In this document: positions 48,201-59,200 of the stretch, piece after piece
How positions within the stretch are numbered: the first letter of the stretch is position 1
Layout: each line of letters begins with the position of its first letter
NCBI GenBank assembly: GCA_905221605.1
Contig: CAJNDS010002474.1
Coordinates: forward strand, 203,501-267,500
Direction of reading: 5' to 3'
Source: Symbiodinium natans
Lineage: Eukaryota > Sar > Dinophyceae > Suessiales > Symbiodiniaceae
Length of the DNA stretch: 64,000 nucleotides
Notes under the pieces: model-generated
The model's input: only the letters and a program-made list of their open reading frames with translations
Databases searched by the model: none
Told to the model about the DNA's origin: nothing
Made by a program: the position numbers and the translations under genes

Positions 48201-51200
48201 TTAGGGTTGACAAGCGTTTCAAGTGTTAGAGAATGTCAGGAACGTATGGCCGATTGGGGCGGCATTGTGTGCAGCTCGCAAGGTAAGATGCATACAGGGA
48301 CTCCTCACGTCCAGAAAGGTTTGCTGGACACCCTTAGGTATTCTATGGTCCATGAGTCAGATAACTTCAGAGCCCTTCAGGAATCGTAAGTCTTAGCCCT
48401 AACCACGCATATCCACCAATGCATCACAGCCAGGAAGGTCCAAAGACAGAAGTGAGGCCTGTGGATGAATGTTTACAGCACGAGAGCAGAGGGGCTAAGG
48501 GTTCAGGGTAACACAGGACATGAAAGACAAGGCACGCTCCCTCTCGTCCGCTGCTGCACGGCCCATGTGGGCCCACCGCAAGCAGTGAACCTTGGCATAC
48601 ACTCACTGAACCTGTGCTGAAGCAAAGCTTGACCAAAAACTCGAACTCCGTGCAGTCGGAATACAATGACTGGTCTCAGCAAAACCTCTAGAAGCCCGAT
48701 AACGCGAAAAGAAAGATCTCTGCCTCGAGTCTTTTCTACACGAGGAGTCCCATACGAACAAGTCCTGTCAATTATCCAATGACAAACGGACGTGCTCAAG
48801 CACAAGGTCGAAGGTGCTGCCTTTTTGGCCAACAGCCGCGTTTGAGGGTCGAAGTCAGGCCTGGGTGCTGGGAGAGAGGGTGCAGTCTGCAAGGCTTGAG
48901 ACATGAAAGAAGAGGTAGATTCCGGAGATGCATGAGTTGTCTATGCCGCAAATGTCACACATCATCTCAACATGTGCGTATCTTCCTCGAAAACCGCACA
49001 TACTTTTCACACTCCTACTTCGCCTCTTCCGGCGAAACTGCTCATGTTGAGGGGGCTTGACCACCTTGATTTCACAACTCATTTAATGATTACGCGCGAG
49101 GTATGATTGAACAGGAAACGGGTTCCAAGTATGGGCCCTTAATTTGGGTTCATTGTTGTACAACCCTTATATATCCTTCTATAAACACACTATATAATGA
49201 AGGCCCATACTTGGGATCCCTATAAACAAGGATAATCGACTATACCAAGGGCCAATGGTTCCAACCTTAGACCAGTGCTGTCAATAACAACTCGAAAGTT
49301 AGTGGTCACACGTTGCCACAACATGAAGGAGCACCTGACACTACCGCAAACCCGAAAACCGTACATCTTGAACCCTGTCAATTCGCGGACTCGTTCCTAA
49401 AGAACCTGCCATTGGGCTGGAACAGGTTTGTGTTTGAGATACAAAGGTGCGTATTGCTTTTGGCTCGTGGTTTCTAGTTTCGGGCCTTGAACTTTGAAGG
49501 TTCTTGGTGGCCTTCAAAACTCGATGACCTCTGCCGCAAGCGAGGGGCACGTCTTGAAGGAATTGTTCGAGCTCGAGTGCCCAAACATGCGCCCGCCTCA
49601 GAAGACGTCTAATGACAGCTTCAAGAACTTGGCTTCTTGCATGTGGCGTCAAGAATTTGGTTTGCATGCGGCGTTCGAGTGAACAAGTAGCTTAAACTAA
49701 CCTTCAAACCAATAGCCTTCTGTGTTTCGGCCCGAGTCCCTCGGTGGAAGTCTACGCGGCCCACGATACGCTCATAAAAACGTGTGCTTAGAGGGCGTGC
49801 GTTACCTGCGCTGCGTATTGTTTCAGAACACGCGAAGCAACTTAAGGACGCCACTGGTGCAGCTCATGGTAGCGCTTGGCTTTGGACCACCAGGTTGTTT
49901 GAAGAGTCAAATGAGTCTAATCACAAGGCGCCACGAGCCGACCCCGCCAACCCAGAGTCATGCTCCTCCTTGGTTTCTCCATTCAGAATTTGTTCCGGTT
50001 AGTCGCTGCATTTGTGTCTTCCCTAGTATGGGTAGCACACACCTGCTACTTGCCCCCCTCGCTTTGGGCTATTTGTGGAAAGCAGAGCTTCGGACCCACG
50101 GAAGGTTTCGGAGGTACTGCGAGCTGCTGTGCCAAGTCGCAGGCAACAAACTCGGATCAAGAGGTCGCTGTTCAGGTTCTGATCCTTGCTTTCTTGGTTT
50201 CAAGACACAACGCAATCCTCGGGAGTTCTGGCAGTCGAGGTTTGATGTGACACCCGGCTTTGGGGCTTCCAGGGATTGCCAGGGATGGGCTGAATAGAGT
50301 GCCATTGAGGCTCCAGCAGCGCGTCGCATTCCTGGCCGCACCTGTGCAGTTCCCGGTCGCGGAGGAGCTCCAGCGCATAGTTGAAATCCTGAGTCAGCTT
50401 TCGGCCCTCGAGGGTTCAGAGGAACTGGGGCTTTGAAGAGCCAAAAGTGACATTACGTCTCCTTGCCTTTATGCCCTTGAAAAAGAGCCCACGCCCACCC
50501 TTCTTGAAAAACCGCGGCAAGGTGAATGCCCCCCCGAAACGATCTAATTTCCTTTTTTCGGTTTGTTTTTACAATCTTGGATCCTTACTTACCCGTTCGA
50601 TCGATGCATCAAACCAAATCCAGCTCTAGCATCGCAGCCGAGACACCTCGATCTCCTCATGGTCGAAACCTGATATGGACCCGAAGCTTTGCTAATGAGC
50701 ACAGCTTCCCTTGCAAAATCACAAGCCAATTCCGTTCCCTGAACACTCTTTTAAGGTACTCAAAGAACAAAGGCTGCAACCAAAGATGTTGAAGCGCAGT
50801 CGGGTCGACGATTGGGGGGCCCTGAAGTTTAGCGTCGGCTTGCATATACCTTGACACTTTGACTTGAACATACCATCTGGCGCTTTGTGCCTCACAAGAT
50901 TGAACGCCTGGTTCGGTTTAAAAAGGCTCGCTCAACATCTTGTTTTGCCCTGTCACCAGTCTGTAGCTTGATTACACGGCCAAGCAAATAGGAAACATGT
51001 TGGATGTTGAACACGTTCATGGGGCGGTTCAAAACATATGTATATGTATGTGTGTATATATATATATAGCTATGCATTATCCAACGTCTCTTTGAGTGTT
51101 GCCAGATGCTGCTGCTTTTTTCGGGGTTCGGTCTTGTTGCAAGGTGAGAAGATTTGGGCCACACAGGCACTACCAACTGATCTTCACTCCTGTGCCTGGC

Positions 51201-52706
51201 GATGCCGGTATGACACCGACAAATCTTACCGGTTGCCGTCATAAATTGCGAATCCCGAAGCCCCTGCAACCCATACAACAAAGCGCAACAACGCAAACTG
51301 TCAACAAAAGACAGAGCAGCCAGGCCACCTTCGATGCTTTGATCAGCTCTGATAACACCAGACAGGTCCTGGCATGGGAGAAACGGCCCTTAGAAAAAAC
51401 CTCGGGGTATCGATTGCCTGCAGCTTATTCCTCTAGCTCCGAAGTTTCACGCAGTCATGCAGGACTGCTACAAGAGCTACCGGAGTCTGAAATGATGGGG
51501 CAGTCGGGGATGCTCTGCTTGTTCAATGCTGCAGCCCCCTCACCAACGAGTAGGCCATGCTGAAGGTTGGCATAAGTTATGCAATGGACATGCGGTAACA
51601 ACTCAAAGCCGATAGTTCTCTTCAACCTGCAGCCGCAAAGGAGAAAACAATGAAAACCAATGCTAGTAAACGGCTTGCTCCACCCTCCCAGGCCTTGATC
51701 GCCACCGCAACCTTCTTGAGGTGATGTTTGGTTGCGTGCCCGCTGTCGTGCTCATGCCGCAAGACCTAGGGTTGGGAATTCATGGATGCTGGCTTTAGCC
51801 ATCTACTTGTCTGGCAGACTCTCACACCTCTTCAGAGGGTTGAGGTGTCTGGGTGATGGGTAAAAGCCCGGAGAACGCTGCGCATGTGGATGTGGAGCTG
51901 GGAGAAGGCCACACATGTGATAGGGCCAACAAACCGGAGCTGACCTCAAAGCTCTCCGGTTGGGATAACTTCAGCTTTGAGACATGGGCAGCCTCAGGTC
52001 TAAGGCGGGGCTCCAGATTTTGGAGTCGGGCCTGCGTCCCCAAACCAGAGCCCAAGTACCTGAGCATCAGTTAACCCAAGAACCTGAAGGCTTCAGCCCC
52101 GGAACTCTGACGAATTCATGCCCATCGCACCGGGACACTTTGAACCCCTCAGACGTGAGACCACGAACTCTGGCTTAGGGCTTAGGGCTGAGGCGCATTC
52201 AGGAATTGTAGAGAGTTTATGGGTCTAAGACGCGGGTTTTTGGGATGTTTTGAGTATTGCACGACCCACAATCCACATCCCACAACCCACCACCACAACC
52301 CACCACAGCCTTCTGAGGCCGAGTGGCTGCCTCCCAGGTCTCCTCAACCTTTGCCAGGCATGTTGTCGCCGCAGCAGTCCAAAGCGGCATGCCCTGGGAC
52401 ATGTATCGCCCGCTGACAAACCCAAGAAGTTTGGGGGCAGAGGGAGGTTAGGAGCTGAGGGGGTTTATCAGTTTACAAGTTTAACGAGCTCAGAGGTAAC
52501 ATTGTTTGGGCTTGGGTTCATGGATGCAGGCTGCTTACCAAAAGATGTCGTGGATATCTCGGAAATTCGAGGCTCAACTTAACTCTCCCTTTGGAGGGAA
52601 AGGCGGCTCGGGGAGTGAAGCCCTCAAGTTTGCACGCTTTGCGTGAGTTTGTCAGCCCTATACCCTCAACTGTTCGTGTGGGAAAGTCCGTGCCGCAGCG
52701 CTGCCC
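48201..52706. other. Non-coding region downstream of the RCC1-repeat gene
   Basis: No coding sequence could be supported. A short inverted-repeat unit lies at 49122-49220 and a TA-rich microsatellite at 51038-51068. Confidence 0.5.
49122..49220. repeat. Small inverted-repeat unit, MITE-like
   Basis: CCAAGTATGGGCC (from 49125) and GGCCCATACTTGG (to 49214) form 13-bp perfect arms, extended with mismatches, around about 65 bp of AT-rich sequence. No target duplication was established. Confidence 0.45.
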
Positions 52707-53301
52707 CTACATGCTTAGGGTTGATCTGAGGTAAGGCTGTTGTCTCCTCAGAGTCTCGACCATTCGGGTGCGTGCTATCAATGGCAACACGCGCTGCACT
52801 ACAACGGCATCCCTTTCACTGCAAGTTGCGATGTATTGCATGGCATAACGCCCCCAGCTAACGACCGATCCGTCGTCGAGGCTGGCAGCAAAGCTCCCAT
52901 GCCGGTCTGCAATTGATGCCTGGACCTGGTGAACAGCCTTCAGCTGCTCGCGAGCCTGGCTACTGTCACCGCCGTAATTGTCATCGCCCCAGGTCAGAAC
53001 CGTCCCGTCTTCTCGAATAGCAGCAAAGGCAGCATTGGAAGCCTGAATCAGGCGCACATCCATGAGTTGCGCGTGCACGGAACTGCTGCTGCCACCATAC
53101 TCCTCGCTCCCCCATGTCACGACTGACCCATTCTCAAGAATAGCTGCAAAGGCCTTTGCAGTAGCCTGTATCTGCCGAACGTTTCGCAGTTGCTCTTGGA
53201 CGTTGCGGCAATTCCCGCCGAAGCTAGGATGGCCCCACGTCACCACAGCTCCGTTCTCAAGAAGAGCTGCAAATGCCCGGTAAGAAGCTTGAATCTTCTG
53301 C
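52707..53301 (-). CDS. Exon 4 of the RCC1-repeat gene
   Basis: It opens with QKIQASYRAFAALLENG and encodes repeats 7 to 10 and a 47-residue tail of different character, ending at a stop at 52707-52709. Confidence 0.78.
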
Positions 53302-54152
53302 CTTGCTTTTGCTGCTTAGAGAGGCTAAATAAAGGACAACTCCCAAAAAATTCTCACATATCACTTCACTGCTCACTACTCCCCATGATCCACCTTGCTC
53401 TTCTTCATTTATAGATCTCTTCGGTTTGCCATGAAGGCTGTTTTTTCATGGCTGCCACAAGACCTGCATTTACAATGCTATCTATCGCGTGTTGCCACAA
53501 GCTTTGCCGCGTGCTTGCATAAAGGGCTTATGCTAGTTCCGGTTTCCAGTTCATTCGTTTCTAAATACTGAATCGGCATGTCTCACAGTGTCCGTTTGAC
53601 CTTGGTTTGTTGTGTGGAGGCACCTGCTTCAGCAATAGGATGCATTTCAAACTTGATTGATAAAAAACAAAGTCTGACAATTGTCGTTCAAGAAAAACAC
53701 TTCTTTTTTCTGCAAGATGCTGTTAGCTAAAGAGACTCGCCGAACTGAGATAGTTAATGTCATCTATGAAAATAGGCGATCAAATTATGTGAACAGTGAC
53801 AACATCTTTCAACTACTATTGGTTTCAAGTTTGGACCCATTTGATCATTCATACAATGAATCCTAGCGTATCTTTGTAGTCAACGCTATTCACGTCTGAT
53901 TCTACTAGGCATTTATGACAATGGCCCCTTTGATCGCAGAGTGATTTGGCGACAAACTTTAATAGAATTAAAGGGAGTTAAGTTTAATATGAAACACATT
54001 CAGCTTACATAGTGCATTGAACTGGTGCGAACTTGCTTCGATTTCTTGCATGGGAATGACAGGGACATGAGTTTAGGCTTTAACTTATACACAACGAGCT
54101 CCTGGGTGCGTCGAAGTTGGGAGCCATATTGGGTTTGCACAATTGCGTGTGT

Positions 54153-54195
<43 letters not shown>

Positions 54196-56245
54196 CGCGT
54201 GCGCGTGCGCGTGCGCGTGCGCGTGCGCGTGCGCGTGCGCGTGCGCGTGCGCGTGCACGTGCGCGTGCGCGTGCGCGTGCGCGTGCGCGTTCGTGTGTGT
54301 GTGTTTGTGTTTTGAGTCGGGTTGAACACTTGCAGCGATGCCACACTTGTGGATCATGCCGGGGGCGGGGGGGGGGGGGGGCGAGTAGCATTTATTATGC
54401 TTGCCCCATGCTGCACCTCGCTCCGACCTGACAAACCCAATGCTTTAGAAAGAACCCCTGAAAAGGTTTGAAAGTGCGCGCGCGTGCGCACGTTTAACCA
54501 ACCTGGCTGCACATTGGCCAGCTGGTGTTGCACGTAGCTACTATCGCCGCCAGAGAAAGAATCGCCCCAGCTCACCTCGCAGGATCAAATGCCCGTTGGC
54601 ACAAGGGCTTAACACTTCGGGGTCATAGTCTATAAGGCTCCTGGATGGGTTTACAAGCTTTAGGGAGGTTGCCTTAGAGCCAAGGAACCCAAGAGAACAA
54701 AGTTCTACTCCATCCGATGTTCGAGCTACGTGTAACTATATGGTCCACGGAGCACCCACGCCGCATAGTTTTAGGTACATGGCATGACGGAGCACGCAGC
54801 CACTTTCCGCTGTGATTTGCAATGGATTCGGCATCTGAGGTTAAACGACAGAATTGTGAAGGTGAACAAGCTCACAGTGAAAGATGCAGACCTTCACTTC
54901 AAACATCCTTGCACAGTATGTGGTACAAAAGAGGCAACACCGCTGCAAATACCAGTGTTTTCGGCATGTTCGCAAAAATCGCAAAAGGCGTGAACGCTTG
55001 TGACAACACGTCTGGTTCATCAAACATCCCTGCCCCTTCTGCCGCACTTCGCCTTCCCCGCCCCACTTCCGCCTTCCCCCCTGCCCCACCCCGAACCCTG
55101 AAAAATCAGACAAAGTTGATCAAACTTCGCGGCCATGGCTGCCCCGTGGTCCAACTACATGCGTTTGAGTCGTTTAAGGTTGAGGCATGTTGAGGCACTT
55201 GCAATTCCTTCAAGGTCCCAGTGGCAACGGACCCGTCGCGTCGAAGGGCCGCAAAGGCGCCGTCAGTTGCCTGGATCTGCGTGACGTTCCAGAGTTGTTC
55301 CTGCACCGAACTGCTGTCCTTGGTTGACACAGATCGCCGGCTTTTGCCATGAGTTTTCTGAGTAACCCTCAAAGCATTCTCGGTCTCATGGCAGAACAAC
55401 CGAAAAAAACTTCAAACACCCCCAGTGTCGCCACCATGATAGCGAGCACCCCAGGTGACCACGGACCCACTTTCAAGTAAAGCTGCAAAGGCCCCGCCAT
55501 AATCAGCTAATGTCACCTGGATTTGAAGGACGTTTTTGAGTTGATCCTGGACAAAGCTGCTATCTCCACCGTACATGGGAATGCCCCAGCATACCACAGA
55601 CCCATCTGCCAGGATGGCAGCAAATGCCCCTTTCGAGGCTTGTATTCCTTGAGCGTTCCGTAGCTGGTGCTGGACAGAGCTACTATCTCCGCCATAGGAG
55701 GCATGGCCCCAGGTCACGACATCTCCATTCCCCAGGATGGCCGCAAAAGCCCTCTCAGAAGCTTGAACCTGCCTCACGTCCTTGAGACACTCTTGAACGG
55801 AACTGCTGTCTGCCCCAAAGCTGGCATGTCCCCACGTTACAATCGACCCATCTGCGCGTATTGCAGCAAAGGCAGCACTTGAAGCTTGTATCTGCTGCAC
55901 ATCCAGCAGCTGCTGCCGCACAGACTCGCTGTCGCCACCATGGAGGGGGTCTCCCCAGGAAATCACAGTGCCATCGCCAAGGATGGCTGCGAGTGCTTCA
56001 GAAGATGCTGCAATGCGTACTTGCCGCATCTGCAAGGTCAGGACGTCCCCGGTTTTGACGCCAGCCTGACCGACAGTGGCAGTTGCGGCAAGCATTTCTC
56101 CCGCAGCATTTAGCAACACACCGTGGCCAGTTTGAAGAAGCCTCCGTGCTTGCTCGCGAATTTCCTGAACCGACGTGCTCGTGTCGGTGGTGATTTGAGC
56201 TCTTCTACCACTCATAACCGTCACATCAATACACACGGACGGCAT
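52707..56245 (-). CDS. Ubiquitin-like plus RCC1-like repeat protein, whole gene model (four exons)
   Basis: Exons on the - strand are 56245-55430, 55318-55226, 54575-54511 and 53301-52707, 1,569 nt in all (522 residues); phases close exactly. The N-terminus (residues 1-75) resembles a ubiquitin-like domain: SVCIDVTVMSGRRAQI, then LLQTGHGVLLNAAGEML and VKTGDVLTLQM. Ten repeats of about 41 residues follow, with consensus V-x-QIQAS-x-x-AFAAI-x-x-DGSVVTWG-x-x-x-x-GGDSSSVQ-x-QL-x-(D/N). They resemble the RCC1/HERC beta-propeller blades often annotated in dinoflagellates, but shorter than the usual 50-60. The tail after the last SWG does not look repeat-like and could be a missed intron. ATG 56245 was preferred to 56314 because it directly precedes the ubiquitin-like part. 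Cellular role is unknown; ubiquitin-pathway or chromatin roles are guesses from family names. Confidence 0.8.
54147..54308. repeat. GT and GCGTGC microsatellite in intron 3
   Basis: A GT run is followed by about 16 GCGCGT-type units. Arg/Thr, Cys/Val and Ala/His frames on both strands here are artefacts. Confidence 0.95.
54359..54381. repeat. Poly-G run in intron 3
   Basis: Twenty-two of 23 bases are G; its length may be misassembled. Confidence 0.85.
54511..54575 (-). CDS. Exon 3 of the RCC1-repeat gene
   Basis: These 65 nt encode VSWGDSFSGGDSSYVQHQLAN plus two bases of the next Val codon, finishing repeat 6. The following 1,209-bp intron (54510-53302) starts GC and ends AG; GCAG occurs at both junctions. 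That intron contains GT/GC microsatellites. Confidence 0.78.
55226..55318 (-). CDS. Exon 2 of the RCC1-repeat gene
   Basis: Thirty-one codons complete repeat 5 and carry the first half of repeat 6, through DGSV. The following 650-bp intron (55225-54576) starts GC and ends AG; GT at 55228 would break the repeat. Confidence 0.78.
55430..56245 (-). CDS. Exon 1 of the RCC1-repeat gene
   Basis: This encodes the ubiquitin-like region and repeats 1 to 5 (272 codons), ending after GGTGGC on a codon boundary. The 111-bp intron after it (55429-55319) starts GA and ends AG, and the four bases GACA occur at both junctions. Confidence 0.82.
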
Positions 56246-59200
56246 GGGCGGCCAGCAGTGGGGAAAGAAAGGTATCAAGCCTGCAAATTCTGAACTCCAT
56301 GCCAGAGAAAACACACAACAACACTAGCGAGCACTAGCGAGCCACGCTATGCCAGCCGAGGTCATGGCAACTCCTGCCATGCAAGCGTGCCACAAGTCTT
56401 CCGCCAACAGCGGGAAACCAGATGCACACTCGCCAAGGCCTTCCTGCGAAAGAACCTGGAGATGCCCCAAACCCTGAGCCATCATCAATGAAGATCAGCA
56501 GGTTTTTGAACATGACGGGCACTGGGCTTAAGGGTTCGGGGTGCGCTAACCCTCAACTGCCTGTCTGTCTCTCCGTCACTCCCTGCATATCTCCTCGCGT
56601 CCCTCCTGCAGTGGAACAGTTCGCTTAACACCCTTCTCTCTCGATGCCAGCACTGGCATCGTCTGCGCCCTCCTTCCGCCTGTCACCCCCTGGCTTTCTT
56701 GTATGAGGATAGTGGGAATGGGGTGGTCAGACAGCGCACCTGTGTTTGCGAGGAGTCCATGGCACGAAAGCGTGGAAGATCGTTGAAGCATGTCCTGACC
56801 CTCTCTCGCACTCGGGTCATATGCCTCCTCGCTCGCCCTCCCCCTCCCGCTTTCCGAGCTGGCGGAGACTTCGCATCCTGCTTGCAACCGCACAGGCTTT
56901 GTCGGTTCTGCACGCGTGCTTTCCGGTTCTTCCACGTCCCCATCTGTTTCTTCTTCCTCAGGTCATTGGGACATGGTCTGTTCTGTACATGTCTTTCTCT
57001 GTGTTTCTGGGTTTTTTCGTTGTTTCCGAAGTTCCTTCTTTATTTGTTCTCCCACTCTGCCTTGTGAAGATATAAATATACATGGTGCCCTCTCTGTCTC
57101 CCATATATATATATAATATATATATATATATATACATATATGTATATATATATATATATATGCATGATATACGCATCTAAACAAAATGCATACAGACCTC
57201 GCTCTCTGATCTTTCCCGCTCCCTCCCCCGTCTCTCTGGCTGGCTGACTCGCCTCTGTCGCTCTCCTCGCCGTCTCTTGTTCTCTCGACTGTTTTTGCAT
57301 CTCTGTTTGCGGAACTCCACACGGGCATTGACATGCTCACAGTCGAGGTTTGAAGAAGGCTAAGAAGGCTATTTGCGATCACTACTGGACCGACCGGGGG
57401 CCATGAAGGTTTGAAGTGATGTAATATACGATTCACGCCGCGACCTGAAGGTTCACCTCGACATGCCTCCTCTCGCTCTCAACCAAGGCACCGATGGCGC
57501 CATGCCGCCGTGTCTGGTGGCTACAGCCGCATGGCTTCGGGCTATGGTTTGTGAATACTGGAGCTTGGCGGTGTCTTGCGGCAGCATGTTGAGTTTTTGC
57601 AGCTGCAATAAGGCTGTGCTTGCCTTGAAGGATGGATCTGAACTCCCAGGTCACCATGAACGGCTTACGATAGTGCTTCTACAGTTGGCTTAGCCCTGAG
57701 TTATGTTGAAGGACGCTTGCTAGATGTGGCTACGAATACGTGATAAGGCTACACCATGGTCACACTTCTGCTCAAGCGCACATCACATGAATAGTCTGGC
57801 TGGGGCCCAGCTGAAAGTTTGCACCAACACATCCAACAAGGAGGAGCTTGGGATGGCATCGAAGTTGCAGCAAGCATGCGGATTCTGAACGGCTTTCGGC
57901 TGCAGAGGTCCAGGCAAGTGACAGTTTCGAATAGGGGTTCGTGTCAAGTGTTTTAGGTTTCCCGGATTTAGCAGCTCAAGGGTTTGGAGTTGTAACGCGG
58001 GGGTTCAAGCATGCCGAGCTTCAAGCTTTAAGGCCGGTGGAATTTAGTCACTTCCGGCATTTCAGGCCTTCACGGGTGCGGACGGCAGAGTGCCAAATTC
58101 AGGTTTTGGGCTGGAGCTGCACGGAACTACGGAAAGCCACAAGCGCTTGCAAGGTTCCCAAGCTCAAGCCAGAAAAGCATATCAGGCGCACGGGCGTTTT
58201 TAAATCGAACCTCTGCTGTCAAGCAGAGGAGCTCAGATGGAAGCGGACATAAAGACGATACATAGGCCTGAAACACCAAGCGCTAACCCTACCAAAACCT
58301 CAAAACATCCCAAAACATCCCAAGACCCCAACCCTCTCAAGCACGAACCCATTGGAACGACCATCTCCTGGCAAACACTCAGACGTGACGGGTGAAAGCT
58401 CTTGATCCAGTCGAGAACTGCGACGTGAATCTCATTCCTCAAGCGCAAGTTGCAAGGCTTCATCTGAAACCAAAAGCTTAGCCTTAGACTGCTTCGACTC
58501 CTTAGACTCCTTAGCAGCAATTCCCAAAGCAATACGTTGAAAGGTTGGCTGGGGCTCTCTATGGCGGACGGTTGCGCAGAGTCCAGTTGCAAAGGCTAAA
58601 TGGGCTGTGAGTGTCCACGTGTTGCACTTGACTCTACGATTTACGGCTGCTTTGCGACCTCAACAGCGAATACACTGGAATGCAGCTGCGGTCGTGCTTC
58701 TCTCCGAAAGAATCATGTTCTCCACGGCTAGAAGGACATGTGTATTGACACAGGGCCGCTGATGCTGAACAAATGCGTACTTCTGTTGGGTTCGCAGTCT
58801 GGGCACTCATCAAGGGCCCTCCAGCCCAGTTCTTTGTCTCTTGTTGGCTCTTTTTTGTTGCTCGCTTGCATTGGGTAGGGAATGATAGCGTGTATTCCAA
58901 AGCTCCATATGCTGCCTGTCCGCAAACCTTTCAGAACATTGGAAATACATGTGAATCGGAGCATTGCACGGAGACAGCTGTGAGAGATGGCAACGATTCG
59001 GACCCTTATCTCCAGGACTTGGACCACTAACGTCTGAGCTCGGGGCTAGTTTCCTCCAGTCAACATTCTTCGGATGACCCCGCTTGGTGAGGTTCAGCCG
59101 TATCTGACGTCACGGGCGAGGTTTGGAGTTGGCACTGAATTTAGTGCTTGCGGCGCTTGCGGTGGAAACCACATACATAAACCTGACCAAACCCTGAAAT

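Noticed and set aside
54000-54430. Arg/Thr, His/Ala and Cys/Val-rich frames
   Set aside because: They arise from the GT and GCGT microsatellites within an intron of the RCC1-repeat gene.
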